DNA of 34,986 nucleotides, from the NCBI GenBank assembly GCA_009886045.1, contig VFJO01000109.1, positions 1-34,986 of the forward strand, read 5' to 3'. This document shows positions 13,921 to 22,973 of the stretch, in pieces. Position 1 is the first letter of the stretch. Each line of letters starts with the position of its first letter. The position numbers and the translations under genes are program-made. Source of the stretch: Verrucomicrobiota bacterium. Lineage in GTDB: Bacteria; Verrucomicrobiota; Verrucomicrobiia; Chthoniobacterales; Terrimicrobiaceae. The notes beneath the pieces were generated by a model, which made no database searches, was not told the origin of the DNA, and saw nothing but the letters and a program-made list of their open reading frames with translations.

Positions 13921-14808
13921 CTACTTATTCTCCCAGCGTTCGAGGGATTCCTCGTGGAGGTGGCGGCGTTTGAAGTAACGAGACAATATGCCGTAGCGGG
14001 GGCTGAAGAGGTAGGCGAGGAGGAAGAACAAGCCAAGGATCAGAACGATAGCGGGACCGGAGGGGATATTGGCCCAGAAGGATACAAGCAGGCCCACGAC
14101 AGCGCCGAATGTTCCAAGACTTGCCCCGCCCCAGAGCATAACGTCGAACGAATCGCTGAGGAGGTAGATCGTCGCTGCTGGAAGGATGAGGAGGCCGAGG
14201 GAGAGCAGCACGCCGACTGCCTGCAGGGAGGAAACCATCGCCAAGACGATGAGTAAGATCAGCATTCCAAGCAGCATTCCAACTGGCACTCCTTGGGTTT
14301 TTGCCACCGAGGCCTCGAAGATGGTGAGTAGGAGCGGGCGCTGGAATGAGATCAGCAAGGTCATTGCCACGCAGGTGATCGCGTAGCTCGTCCAGAGATC
14401 GTTGTCGCCGACGCCGAGGATGTTTCCAAATAGGAAATGATCGAGGCTCACTTTGACTCCAGCGTATTTAATAAGGGCAATGCCGATGGCGAACGCGACG
14501 ATGTAAAGTGCCGCGATTGCGGTCTCCTCCTTGAGCCGAGAGCTTCGGGAAATGAGATGGCCTCCGAGGGCCACAAAGATTGCTGCAAGCAGACCTCCTA
14601 AGAGAAGCCCGAGCGGTGAGAGGCCGATGAAAATCGCTGCCAGAGCTAGGCCGGGAAGAAGTGAGTGCGAGAGTGCGTCAGCCATCAGTGCGAGACGGCG
14701 GATGACAACAAACGCTCCGAGAAACCCATTTGTGAATCCCACCAGCACACACACCAGCAGGGCGCGGCGCATGAAGTCATATTCAAAGGGCTCAAGAATC
14801 CAATTCAT
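13921..14808 (-). CDS. Metal ABC transporter permease (ZnuB/MntB family)
   Basis: 295 residues from ATG 14808, which overlaps the stop of the ATPase gene by four bases; a start at 14904 is rejected as it lies inside that gene. There are about eight hydrophobic helices with the ABC-3 family pattern: LVGFTNGFLGAFVVIRRLAL, MADALSHSLLPGLA, SSRLKEETAIA near the cytoplasmic coupling region, and FEASVAKTQGVP. It forms the inner-membrane channel for a divalent metal. It is the last gene of a four-gene leftward operon (binding protein, unknown anchored protein, ATPase, permease). Confidence 0.93.
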   Translation of the reverse strand: MNWILEPFEYDFMRRALLVCVLVGFTNGFLGAFVVIRRLALMADALSHSLLPGLALAAIFIGLSPLGLLLGGLLAAIFVALGGHLISRSSRLKEETAIAALYIVAFAIGIALIKYAGVKVSLDHFLFGNILGVGDNDLWTSYAITCVAMTLLISFQRPLLLTIFEASVAKTQGVPVGMLLGMLILLIVLAMVSSLQAVGVLLSLGLLILPAATIYLLSDSFDVMLWGGASLGTFGAVVGLLVSFWANIPSGPAIVLILGLFFLLAYLFSPRYGILSRYFKRRHLHEESLERWENK

Positions 14809-15554
14809 GCGTGATGGTGGTGGTGAGTATGCCCGCTGAAAACATGCATGGCATAGGCACGGTCGATGTTGTCTTTTGTAAAAGTATCGGTTGTGGAACC
14901 GCATGCTACGAGTTCACCGTTCAAGAGGAGGATATGGTCAAAAAGTGCTTCCACGCTTTTGAGATCGTGATGAGAGGCCATAATGAGCTTGCCTACCTCA
15001 CGCAGACGGCGCATGGCCTGAGCAAAAGCATCTACTGCGTTTCGATCAAGCCCTGTGAAGGGTTCATCAAGCAGGTAGATATTGGCTTTTTGTGCCCACG
15101 CCCTTGCTAGGAATGTCCGTTGCTGTTGTCCGCCGGAGAGGGCTGAAATCTGCCTGTCGGCCAAGTCCTCCAAGTCGCAAATGTGAAGTGCCTCTTCAAC
15201 CGCTGCCTGATCAGCCGCGCCAAAGCGTCGCCATTTTCCAAGGGAGGGATAGCGTCCCATTTCAACCAAGCCGCGCACAGTAATCGGAAAATCCCAGTCC
15301 ACCGCCTCGCGTTGCGGCACATAGGCGATCTCGTGGTCGGATGATCCGCCGAGCTGGTGACCACGGAATTCAATGCGCCCGGTTTCAAGCGGCAAAAGCC
15401 CTGCTATGGCTTTGAGGAGCGTTGTCTTCCCGGCGCCGTTGGGTCCGAGCAGCGCCACGCAGGAGCCGCACGAGAGTGTGGCGTTGAGATGGTGGACGGC
15501 TGGAATGCGGTTGTAGCTCACCGTTACGTCCTGGAGATGGAGTTTGTGGCTCAT
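14805..15554 (-). CDS. Metal ABC transporter ATP-binding protein (ZnuC/MntA-type)
   Basis: 249 residues with Walker A GPNGAGKTT (37-45), YVPQREAVDWDFPITV (Q-loop region characteristic of zinc/manganese importers), signature LSGGQQQR (139-146), Walker B IYLLDEP (159-165), and switch His in MASHHDLKSV. The C-terminus is GHTHHHHHA, a His-rich tail able to bind zinc or nickel and consistent with a metal transporter. It overlaps the permease start by four bases and the upstream unknown gene's stop by four bases, so translation is coupled along the operon. Confidence 0.94.
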   Translation of the reverse strand: MSHKLHLQDVTVSYNRIPAVHHLNATLSCGSCVALLGPNGAGKTTLLKAIAGLLPLETGRIEFRGHQLGGSSDHEIAYVPQREAVDWDFPITVRGLVEMGRYPSLGKWRRFGAADQAAVEEALHICDLEDLADRQISALSGGQQQRTFLARAWAQKANIYLLDEPFTGLDRNAVDAFAQAMRRLREVGKLIMASHHDLKSVEALFDHILLLNGELVACGSTTDTFTKDNIDRAYAMHVFSGHTHHHHHA

Positions 15555-15973
15555 GGATTCGGAATAGCCACCACATCCTCTACAAGTCCAGTTCCCCAGA
15601 AAGTCGAATCAGAGAGGGTTTTTCCAGCGACGCGAACCTCCACGCGAAGTGCACAATTGCTTGTAGCAGGGTCGAAGTTTGCAAAAACAGCGAGATCTTC
15701 CGGTTCGGCGGCGTTCATCGTGAAAGAGGCCGAGAGCGAGGACGCGGGGCCTGCGGATTCTGCGGAAGGCTGGTTGGCAACGCGCACGGCCAGGTGCGCT
15801 GGAGCGGACGCCGTGAGCAAGACATCATAGGTCGCCATTTTTTCAGGTTCGATAGGCGCGGAGGCTGGAGGCGGCGCGGACGGGGAGGGCGTGGTGAGCA
15901 GCCAAACCGGCACGCCAAGAAGCGCGAGACCAGCTGCCACCAAAAACAGACGCAGGAGCGGGAAACCGCGCAC
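15551..15973 (-). CDS. Membrane-anchored protein of unknown function in the metal importer operon
   Basis: 140 residues. A basic start and hydrophobic segment (about 6-26) are followed by a Pro/Ala/Ser linker (28-42) and a small, probably beta-rich domain of about 95 residues (KMATYDVLLTAS to the end). No metal-binding motif is obvious and no family is recognised. It sits between the binding-protein gene (three bases upstream) and the ATPase gene (four-base overlap), so it is firmly part of the operon. A periplasmic accessory role, for example helping the binding protein or membrane docking, is a guess. Confidence 0.75.
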   Translation of the reverse strand: MRGFPLLRLFLVAAGLALLGVPVWLLTTPSPSAPPPASAPIEPEKMATYDVLLTASAPAHLAVRVANQPSAESAGPASSLSASFTMNAAEPEDLAVFANFDPATSNCALRVEVRVAGKTLSDSTFWGTGLVEDVVAIPNP

Positions 15974-15976
15974 GGG

Positions 15977-16879
15977 TTATTTCAGCGCCTCCACGATAAT
16001 AGAGACATTGGTTTTCATCATGCCTTCGTAAGTCGCCGCCGGACCGCTGCCAAGTCCATCTGCACAGAGTACGCCGCCAAGTTTTGCGCCTGTCTCGTTG
16101 GTGATTTGCTGAAGCACCTTGGGATTCTCGATATTCTCGGCAAAGATGGCTTTCACTTTGCGGACTTTGATTTCCTCGATTAGGCGTTTCACATTTTGAG
16201 AGGAGGGTTGATCAGTCGTCGAAATACCTTGAACGGTGAAAATTTCAAAACCATTGTCCACTGCAAAATAGCCTAGGGCATCGTGGGAGGTCACCAAGAC
16301 GCGGTTCGCCTTGGGCAACGTGGCGAGTTGTAGGCGAACCCATTTGGACAGCGCCGCAAGACGGGCGTTTAGGTCTCTGGCATTTGCTTCGTAGGTTGCA
16401 ATACCCTCGGGGTCGGCTTTGGCGAAAGCATCGCGAATCTGTGCTGCGACGGCCTGGACATTTGGAATGCTGTGCCACCAGTGCGGATCAGTAGCCCCAT
16501 GGTTGTGCGAGTGTGAGTGGTCGTGGGGTGCCTCACCCTTACAAACAGACTCGATGGGGTTCACCACATCACCGCCGACGACGAGGCGAACGCCATTCTT
16601 TTCGAGACCCGGTCGCAGATTATCCAGATAACCCTCAAAGCCCAAGCCGCTGGCTAGCAGGATTTGGGATTTCGCAATTGTTTTGCGATCACCCGGAGTT
16701 GGTTCATAAATGTGAGGATCGACCCCGGCTTTAACGATTTCTATCACCTCCACGCGATCGCCTCCGATCTCGCGCGCAAGGTCGGCCATCACCGTACTCA
16801 GCGAGGCGACACGTAGGGTTCCGGCCTGCACAAAGGATCCCAGCGTCAAAAATGAGAAAAAAATTAGAATCCTGTTCAT
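15977..16879 (-). CDS. Metal ABC transporter substrate-binding protein (ZnuA/TroA family)
   Basis: 300 residues from ATG 16879, giving a signal peptide (RILIFFSFLTLGSFVQA, cleavage about residue 19); a start at 16936 lacks a proper signal. Cluster A-1 binding protein with ligands His56 in DPHIYEPTP, His133 in DPHWWH, His199 in VTSHDALGYF, and Asp274 in CADGLG. His/His/His/Asp fits zinc (TroA/ZnuA) better than manganese (where the third ligand is usually Glu). A His-rich loop, HDHSHSHNH (119-127), is typical of zinc binders. It is the first gene of the operon, with two TGCA-N7-TGCA boxes 29-67 bases upstream as a possible metal-sensing operator. Confidence 0.93.
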   Translation of the reverse strand: MNRILIFFSFLTLGSFVQAGTLRVASLSTVMADLAREIGGDRVEVIEIVKAGVDPHIYEPTPGDRKTIAKSQILLASGLGFEGYLDNLRPGLEKNGVRLVVGGDVVNPIESVCKGEAPHDHSHSHNHGATDPHWWHSIPNVQAVAAQIRDAFAKADPEGIATYEANARDLNARLAALSKWVRLQLATLPKANRVLVTSHDALGYFAVDNGFEIFTVQGISTTDQPSSQNVKRLIEEIKVRKVKAIFAENIENPKVLQQITNETGAKLGGVLCADGLGSGPAATYEGMMKTNVSIIVEALK

Positions 16880-16907
16880 TGCGCGTGAAATTGGCCCACC
16901 CACGTTA

Positions 16908-16946
16908 TGCAAGTCAATTGCAAAAAAGGCCTGCATTGAGTTTGCA
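16908..16946 (-). promoter_or_regulatory. Paired 15-bp TGCA-N7-TGCA boxes, candidate metalloregulator operator
   Basis: TGCAAGTCAATTGCA (16908-16922; perfect 5-bp arms) and TGCATTGAGTTTGCA (16932-16946) have centres 24 bases apart. They lie 29-67 bases upstream of the binding-protein start and also upstream of divergent lpdA. Regulation of the importer by a Zur- or MntR-like repressor is inferred from position and symmetry. Confidence 0.4.
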
Positions 16947-16994
16947 ACGCTGGAAGAATCCCCTCATCATAATATCTTAATTTTCTAAAAAACT

Positions 16995-18374
16995 ATGGCT
17001 GATTATGATTTGATTGTGGTGGGAGGCGGCCCTGCGGGCTACGTGGGAGCAATCCGTGCAGGACAACTTGGAAAAAAGGTCGCAGTGGTGGAGATGGATC
17101 GCGCTGGCGGCACCTGTCTGAACTGGGGCTGCATCCCCACGAAATCGCTTCTCAAGAATGCCGAGGTTTATCAAATGGTCAAAAACCATGCCGGCGACTT
17201 TGGTTTAAAAGTCGAAGGCCTGTCTTACGAGTGGGATAAAGTGATCGGTCGCAGCCGCAAGGTCGCAGACCGCCTTGCAGGTGGCATTGAAATGCTCTTT
17301 AAAAAAAATAAAATTGATTACATTCTCGGCGAGGCCTCGATTTCCAAGGCCGACGTTGTGGAGGTCATTGATAAGGATGGTAAAAAAGCCGAGCACAAGG
17401 CAGCGAAGATTCTGATCGCCACGGGCGTCGTCAGCCGCGAGATGCCTGGGTTTCCATTCAATGGAAAGAGCGTGATTGGCAGTCGGCAAGCCATGGTTTT
17501 GGACAAACAGCCGAAAGAAATTATCATTATCGGAGCCGGTGCCATTGGCATTGAATTTGCCTATTTTTTCAATGCCTTTGGCACGAAAGTGACTGTTGTC
17601 GAGATGATGCCAAACATCCTGCCTGTGGAGGATACCGAGGTCAGTCAAGCTCTTGAAAAATCCCTCGCGAAGCAGGGCATCAAACTTCTCACCGGTACAA
17701 AAGTCGATAAGGCCGAGGCTACCAATAAGGGCGTGCGCTTAACCGTGAGCGGCAAGGCCACCGAAACCCTCGAGGCCGACATTGCGCTCGTTGCGATCGG
17801 TGTTTCGCCTCTCATGCCCAAGGGGGTGAAGCTCGAGGCCGATGCCAAAGGTTACCTCAAGACTAATGACGACTATGAAACGAACGTCAAAGGCATCTAC
17901 GGCGCAGGCGATATCATTGGACCACCATGGCTGGCGCATGTGGCCAGCTACGAGGCCGTCCAGTGCGTGGAGGGTATGTTCGCCGGCAAGAAGCCAAAGA
18001 AAGTCACCGTCTTTCCCGGTTGTACCTACTCTCAACCCCAAGTTGCCAGCGTGGGACTCACCGAGCGTGCTGCGGTTGAGAAGGGAATCAAATTCAAGGT
18101 TGGCAAATTTCCGTTCATGGCCAGTGGTAAGGCGCTTGCGGTGGGCGAGAGCGAAGGGTTTGTGAAACTGCTCGTCGGCGAGAAACATGGCGAAATCCTC
18201 GGCGCGCATATTATTGGTGCCGATGCGACAGAAATGATCGCTGAGCTATGCCTCGCAATGAACATGGAGGCGACCTACGAAGAAATCACCGCGACGATCC
18301 ATGCCCATCCTACGCTGAGTGAAGCCGTCCACGAGGCTGCCCATGCCTCACAGGGCCATGCGATTCACTTCTAG
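16995..18374 (+). CDS. lpdA: Dihydrolipoyl dehydrogenase (E3)
   Basis: 459 residues. FAD-binding GGGPAGYVGAI (10-20), redox-active disulfide Cys41-x4-Cys46 in CLNWGCIPTK, NAD-binding GAGAIGIEFAYFF, the second FAD segment YGAGDI, and the catalytic His438-Glu443 pair in HAHPTLSEAVHEAA are all present. It reoxidises dihydrolipoamide in 2-oxoacid dehydrogenase complexes and the glycine cleavage system. The E1 and E2 genes at 29.3-32.5 kb lack their own E3, so this may serve them. It stands alone, divergent from the metal importer operon, with an A/T-rich leader and no clear ribosome-binding site. Confidence 0.95.
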   Translation: MADYDLIVVGGGPAGYVGAIRAGQLGKKVAVVEMDRAGGTCLNWGCIPTKSLLKNAEVYQMVKNHAGDFGLKVEGLSYEWDKVIGRSRKVADRLAGGIEMLFKKNKIDYILGEASISKADVVEVIDKDGKKAEHKAAKILIATGVVSREMPGFPFNGKSVIGSRQAMVLDKQPKEIIIIGAGAIGIEFAYFFNAFGTKVTVVEMMPNILPVEDTEVSQALEKSLAKQGIKLLTGTKVDKAEATNKGVRLTVSGKATETLEADIALVAIGVSPLMPKGVKLEADAKGYLKTNDDYETNVKGIYGAGDIIGPPWLAHVASYEAVQCVEGMFAGKKPKKVTVFPGCTYSQPQVASVGLTERAAVEKGIKFKVGKFPFMASGKALAVGESEGFVKLLVGEKHGEILGAHIIGADATEMIAELCLAMNMEATYEEITATIHAHPTLSEAVHEAAHASQGHAIHF

Positions 18375-18383
18375 TTGCGGGAT

Positions 18384-20582
18384 TTACAACGAATTGTCTC
18401 CAGAGTAGATTGAGGTTTCAAGCATCGTGGCGGTTTCTGCTGCCGCGATGACGTGCGCCGAAGCATGCTGGTATCTCGCTGCTTGGCCTAAGAAATTCGA
18501 GCTCAAGAGGGGGGCCTCATTTTCTGCTATCATTTTTAAACGCGCCGCAGCGATCCACTCCCCAAATTCTCCCATCGTCGCGCGCAGAGGTTCACAATCC
18601 AGAGAAAACGATTGGCCGGTTGAAAAGGACGAGCTTATTTTTTCCAAAACTTTCGAAAAGTGGTCCCTTATTTTTGCTGTGAGTGCGCCGTCACCTGGGA
18701 TCTGACCGAGGTTGGATTCCCAGATGCGGTTCGCTGAGAAGCGGTCAAGATGATCGAGGAGGTCGCAAAGATTTTGGACCTCGCCAGCCGTGTAAACGGG
18801 GCGCGCAAGATTCGCCAGACGGATTTTTATTTCCCCCGGCAGTAGGCTCAGACGCGCCATGCTAGCGGGTGTGAGTGCGCCTCTGGTAAGCGCTCCTCGC
18901 TGGATATCCAGCATTTCAACAAAGCGGTCGCGCATTTCACGCTGAGGCAAGAGTGGCCAGAGGGTACGCTGAAAAAAAGCTGCGATGAGTGTTCCTGTCG
19001 AAATCCCGAAGAAAACATCTGCGATAGATTGGAAACTCACTGACTCCTGAGCATTCAAGCCGAAGATGCCAATGAGTGCCATCATCGCGATATTCATTAC
19101 CGTTGTAACGCCGGGCGTTCTGTAAGCGATCTGTCCGTAAACGAACAGCCAGGTAAAAATCAGGATATTCATCACCGCATAGCTCGAAAGAAGCGGTGTT
19201 ACGAAGAGGAGAGCAAGTGATAAAAGAAGCATGCATGGAACTGCTGCCACTACCACGTGCCATGCCCGATGGTCGCCCCGGCCCTCGGGACTGTTCGGCA
19301 GGAGGCAGCAAAAAAGCCAAGCACACAAAACCATTGTTAAGCCGCCCGGAGGTTGGAGCCAATTCATGAAAACCATGGCAGTAACCATCGAGAGCGCAGA
19401 TCGGATGCCGCTTGTAATCCAGAATGAATTTGGAATATCTGGAAAAAGGTTCCGCAGGTCTGAGCGGAGGCTTTTCTTTGACCTCAATGGAAGCCCTTCT
19501 AGAAGGTCGAGGCAGCAAGCCAACTCGAGATGAATTTCCTCCAGCGAGAGAAATTCCAGATTCATCTCAAGAATACCCCCTAAATTTCCCTCTCTCGAGC
19601 GCGGGTCTTGGCGCAGATTCAGAATGGTTTTTTTGAGGGACTCCATGGCGTTGCTGATTCTCCGAAGACCGTCCCGTAGTGAACTGTTGCTTATGTTTGC
19701 TGAGCCAAAAGCAGAAAGCTCGCACTCGATGGCATCGCGCAACTCGGCGACCTCGCCGCTGACACTTTCTTGGTAAAAGGAATCCCTCAATCGAATTTCG
19801 GCGAGAGGCCTCATGGCACCATGCAAACGCTGGACGCATGTGAGGAGTTCAACGTAGGTATCGAGTTTTGCGCGGAAGTAGCGGCTCTCACGCCCGCCGA
19901 AGCGGAGAAGCTGCCGTAGCTGATTAAGCCTCGAGTCGAAGGCCTGATCGTTTGTCGGATTGCCTGAGCGGGACGCCCGCATGAGATCGCGCAGATCGAG
20001 AAAGATACTCCGCAGTCCATTGAGAAACTCGGTACCAGCATAACGTGGCCAGAGCAGGCTTTGCACAAGCATCACAGCTGCGATACCGATGAAGACATCC
20101 TGCATCCTCCAGATCATGAAGACCCATGACATTTCGGGATTTGACAGCCCGTGGCTACTGACCACGACGGCCGTCATCGCGCACAGCAAAAAAGCATAAG
20201 GGTACCTGGACTGACCAAACATGGCGGTGGCAAATGCGACAAACAGCCCAAGAAGGCTCAGATAAATCAACGGATCTTGCTCGAGAGAGGCCGTGAGAAT
20301 GTAGGCGACCAATCCGCCAATGACTGTGCCCACCATGCGAAGAATCGACTTCTCCTCAACCGCCCCGATGTATTGCCCAACCATGAGTACAAAGACTGTG
20401 AAAAGCGCCCATGTGGGTTGGTTGCTTTTATTCAGGAGCGTCACGTAAACCGCAAGAATTCCGGCAAGACCGAACTTCACGCTGAAACGAAAGGCGCCAT
20501 CGCGCGGCAATTGTATCAATCCCCTCCAAAACGCACTCAGCGAAGCAAAAATCATCGGGATGGGTTGGATGGTGGCAATCAT
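18384..20582 (-). CDS. FUSC-family inner-membrane protein (YccS/aromatic-acid-exporter-like)
   Basis: 732 residues with two membrane blocks, about residues 28-190 and 390-550, each containing several helices, separated and followed by long helical soluble regions. This is the duplicated architecture of the FUSC/YccS/AaeB group. QPTWALFTVFVLMVGQYIG and the matching later block MVTAMVFMNWLQPPGG fit that layout. Members export aromatic acids, fusaric acid or related compounds, often as the inner-membrane part of an efflux system; no membrane-fusion protein or outer-membrane factor is adjacent. An ATG at 20555 is an alternative start. It is divergent from proS. Confidence 0.83.
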   Translation of the reverse strand: MIATIQPIPMIFASLSAFWRGLIQLPRDGAFRFSVKFGLAGILAVYVTLLNKSNQPTWALFTVFVLMVGQYIGAVEEKSILRMVGTVIGGLVAYILTASLEQDPLIYLSLLGLFVAFATAMFGQSRYPYAFLLCAMTAVVVSSHGLSNPEMSWVFMIWRMQDVFIGIAAVMLVQSLLWPRYAGTEFLNGLRSIFLDLRDLMRASRSGNPTNDQAFDSRLNQLRQLLRFGGRESRYFRAKLDTYVELLTCVQRLHGAMRPLAEIRLRDSFYQESVSGEVAELRDAIECELSAFGSANISNSSLRDGLRRISNAMESLKKTILNLRQDPRSREGNLGGILEMNLEFLSLEEIHLELACCLDLLEGLPLRSKKSLRSDLRNLFPDIPNSFWITSGIRSALSMVTAMVFMNWLQPPGGLTMVLCAWLFCCLLPNSPEGRGDHRAWHVVVAAVPCMLLLSLALLFVTPLLSSYAVMNILIFTWLFVYGQIAYRTPGVTTVMNIAMMALIGIFGLNAQESVSFQSIADVFFGISTGTLIAAFFQRTLWPLLPQREMRDRFVEMLDIQRGALTRGALTPASMARLSLLPGEIKIRLANLARPVYTAGEVQNLCDLLDHLDRFSANRIWESNLGQIPGDGALTAKIRDHFSKVLEKISSSFSTGQSFSLDCEPLRATMGEFGEWIAAARLKMIAENEAPLLSSNFLGQAARYQHASAHVIAAAETATMLETSIYSGDNSL

Positions 20583-20672
20583 CGTCGAGGTATGAGCTTA
20601 GCTGTACCGCGCAAGCCGACAACGAAAGAAAGAACTTTACCTGCCCAGCGCTCCCGTAATGATTTCGCGTTC

Positions 20673-22193
20673 ATGAGCGAGAAACAACAGACGGCCGTCT
20701 CTCCAAGGCGGGATGAGGATTTTCCAGAGTGGTATCAACAAGTCATTCGCGCAGCGGATTTGGCCGAGAATTCCGAGGTGCGCGGGTGCATGGTCATCAA
20801 GCCATGGGGCTACGCACTCTGGGAGCGCATGCAGGCTGTTCTCGATCGAATGTTCAAGGCCACTGGCCACAAGAACGCTTATTTCCCGCTTTTTATTCCG
20901 CTCAGCTATCTTGAGAAAGAAGCCGCCCATGTCGAGGGCTTCGCGAAGGAATGCGCGGTCGTGACTCATCACAGGCTTGAGGTCCGTGATGGAAAACTTG
21001 TGCCTGCCGGTGAGCTTTCTGAGCCGCTTGTCGTGCGACCAACCTCGGAAACAATCATCGGAGCTGCTTACGCACGCTGGGTGAAGTCGTGGCGCGATCT
21101 TCCGATTCTTCTCAACCAGTGGGCCAATGTCGTCCGATGGGAAATGCGCCCCCGTCTTTTCCTCCGCACCGCCGAGTTCCTCTGGCAGGAAGGGCACACA
21201 GCGCATGAAACCCGCGCCGAGGCCGAAGAGGAAACGATGAAAATGCTCCGCGTGTATGAGATCTTCGCGCGCGACTTTCTTGCCGTGCCGGTTCTCTGCG
21301 GCGAGAAGAGCGAGGGCGAACGCTTCCCTGGCGCCGAGCGTACTTATTGTATCGAGGCGATGGTTCAAGACCGCAAGGCCATCCAAGCCGGAACGTCGCA
21401 TTTCCTCGGACAGAATTTTTCTAAAGCCTCCGGCATCCAATTCCAGTCACGCGAGGGTCAACTCGAACACGCTTGGACCACCAGTTGGGGCGTGAGCACG
21501 CGACTCATTGGTACACTCATTATGATGCACTCCGATGACGATGGTCTTGTTGTTCCACCGCGCATTGCAGACACCCATGTGGTCATTGTGCCAATCACTC
21601 CCAAAGAGGACAGCAAGGCCGCGATCCTTGAAGCCGCGGAAAACCTCGCCGCTAGCCTGCGCGCCGGGAATTTCCACGGTGTTCCGCTCGGAGTGGAGGT
21701 CGATTCCCGCGACCTTGGCGGCGGCGTCAAAAATTGGGAATGGATTAAAAAAGGCGTCCCGATCCGTATCGAGATTGGCCCGCGCGACCTCGCGCAGGGG
21801 ACTGCCGCTGTCGCCCGCCGCGACAAGGGGCCCAAGGAGAAGGAATTTCTTCCGCTCGCCGAGATCCCGCAACGCGCCCTTGCGATGCTTGAGGAAATCC
21901 AAAGCACGCTCTTGCAGCGCGCCACGGAGTTCCGTGACGCCAACATGGTTCGTATCGATACCAAAGACGAATTCTACAAATTTTTTACTCCCCAAAACTC
22001 CGCAAAACCCGAAATCCACGGTGGCTTCGCCCTCACACACTGGAATGGCAGCACGGCAGTAGAGGAACAAATCAAAACCGATCTCAAAGTGACTATTCGC
22101 TGCATCCCCTTCGATGAATCACCCGAAGTCGGCACCTGTCCGTTCAGCAGCGAGCCGAGCCTTCAGCGAGTGGTTTGGGCCAAGTCGTATTGA
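20673..22193 (+). CDS. proS: Prolyl-tRNA synthetase, archaeal/eukaryote type
   Basis: 506 residues from ATG 20673, which matches the family N-terminus (DFPEWYQQVIRAADLAENSE); ATG 20592 would add 27 residues. Class II signatures are visible: GCMVIKPWGYALWE early, LVVRPTSETII, NQWANVVRWEMRPRLFLRTAEFLWQEGH (motif 2 region), and GVSTRLIGTLIMMHSDDDGL (motif 3 region), followed by an anticodon-binding domain and a C-terminal zinc-type domain ending in the Tyr typical of ProS type 3. It lacks the editing insertion of the standard bacterial form. It charges tRNA-Pro. The long open frame upstream is antisense to the FUSC gene and is not coding. Confidence 0.95.
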   Translation: MSEKQQTAVSPRRDEDFPEWYQQVIRAADLAENSEVRGCMVIKPWGYALWERMQAVLDRMFKATGHKNAYFPLFIPLSYLEKEAAHVEGFAKECAVVTHHRLEVRDGKLVPAGELSEPLVVRPTSETIIGAAYARWVKSWRDLPILLNQWANVVRWEMRPRLFLRTAEFLWQEGHTAHETRAEAEEETMKMLRVYEIFARDFLAVPVLCGEKSEGERFPGAERTYCIEAMVQDRKAIQAGTSHFLGQNFSKASGIQFQSREGQLEHAWTTSWGVSTRLIGTLIMMHSDDDGLVVPPRIADTHVVIVPITPKEDSKAAILEAAENLAASLRAGNFHGVPLGVEVDSRDLGGGVKNWEWIKKGVPIRIEIGPRDLAQGTAAVARRDKGPKEKEFLPLAEIPQRALAMLEEIQSTLLQRATEFRDANMVRIDTKDEFYKFFTPQNSAKPEIHGGFALTHWNGSTAVEEQIKTDLKVTIRCIPFDESPEVGTCPFSSEPSLQRVVWAKSY

Positions 22194-22199
22194 GCTATC

Positions 22200-22967
22200 T
22201 TAGGCTTCGCCGGTGGAGTCGATCTCCTTCGGCGGAGCAGATTCCAGCGCAGGATGGGGAGCTGCGGGAGGTTGGATGCGGCACGCCCCGAAATGGATGC
22301 CGCCTTTTTCCACCACCATGGCGCGCGAAGTTACCGGGCCTTCGAGGCAACCGCCGCTTAGGATTTGAATGATTCCGTTGCAGTGGATGGGGGCGCGCAG
22401 CGTGCCTTGGATCGTGATGCGATCGGCTTCCAGCGGCTGCGAGCACTCGATGGAGGCTCTTTTTTCCACAAGGATGGAGTCTGCTGTGATTCGCCCAGTG
22501 CAGGGCTTTTGCATGTTCAGGCGAACCTCGCCTTCGCAGCGCAGGTGCCCATTGAATGCGCCTTCGATGCGCGCCGAGCCGCAGATAATCCAGGAATTTG
22601 AAAGCGAGCCTTTGGCCCCAATTTTCAGCAATCCCCGAGTATCGACCGCCCTGGAGGACGGAACCGTGATATTCACATCAATCAGTTCAATCGGCGCGTA
22701 ACAACCAGGGCAAATCGTGCTCTGGGCTTTTTGCGAGACTTGGTGGGTGCGTCCGCATTTTAGGCAGTGAATGGGCTTGCCAGCTTCTTGCTTTTTTCCG
22801 GTGAAAGAAGGGAGTTCCGTTACGCCAGATGAACGCACCCCTTCTGCAGTGGCCAAGTAGTGGGCCCCGCAGGAGCGGCAGTTTGTGGATATGAGGTGGG
22901 GAGGCTCAAGCTGCACAAAACCGCACACCGGACACCGGAATGGTGACTTCGGCGGTAGAGGAGGCAT
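22200..22967 (-). CDS. Bactofilin-like polymer-forming protein with two zinc-ribbon-like modules
   Basis: 255 residues. Two N-terminal four-Cys units are seen: Cys12/15 with Cys30/33, and Cys68/71 with Cys86/89, each arranged CxxC...CxxC like zinc ribbons. Residues about 95-235 form a right-handed beta-helix of short repeats (GLLKIGAKGSLSNSWIICGS, ARIEGAFNGHLRCEGEVRL and so on), the DUF583/bactofilin fold, followed by a Pro-rich tail. Bactofilins assemble into cytoskeletal filaments at the inner membrane. The gene lies six bases downstream of a shorter bactofilin and is probably co-expressed. Metal binding is inferred from the Cys spacing. Confidence 0.82.
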   Translation of the reverse strand: MPPLPPKSPFRCPVCGFVQLEPPHLISTNCRSCGAHYLATAEGVRSSGVTELPSFTGKKQEAGKPIHCLKCGRTHQVSQKAQSTICPGCYAPIELIDVNITVPSSRAVDTRGLLKIGAKGSLSNSWIICGSARIEGAFNGHLRCEGEVRLNMQKPCTGRITADSILVEKRASIECSQPLEADRITIQGTLRAPIHCNGIIQILSGGCLEGPVTSRAMVVEKGGIHFGACRIQPPAAPHPALESAPPKEIDSTGEA

Positions 22968-22973
22968 CTGGCC

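Noticed and set aside
14805-14830. His-rich end of the metal ATPase as a cloning His-tag artefact
   Set aside because: The sequence GHTHHHHHA is mixed with Thr and Gly, occurs in a metal transporter and overlaps the native permease start; it is a natural metal-binding tail.
20151-20672. Long N-terminal extension of prolyl-tRNA synthetase
   Set aside because: The frame stays open only because it is antisense to the FUSC gene; the family N-terminus begins at 20673.
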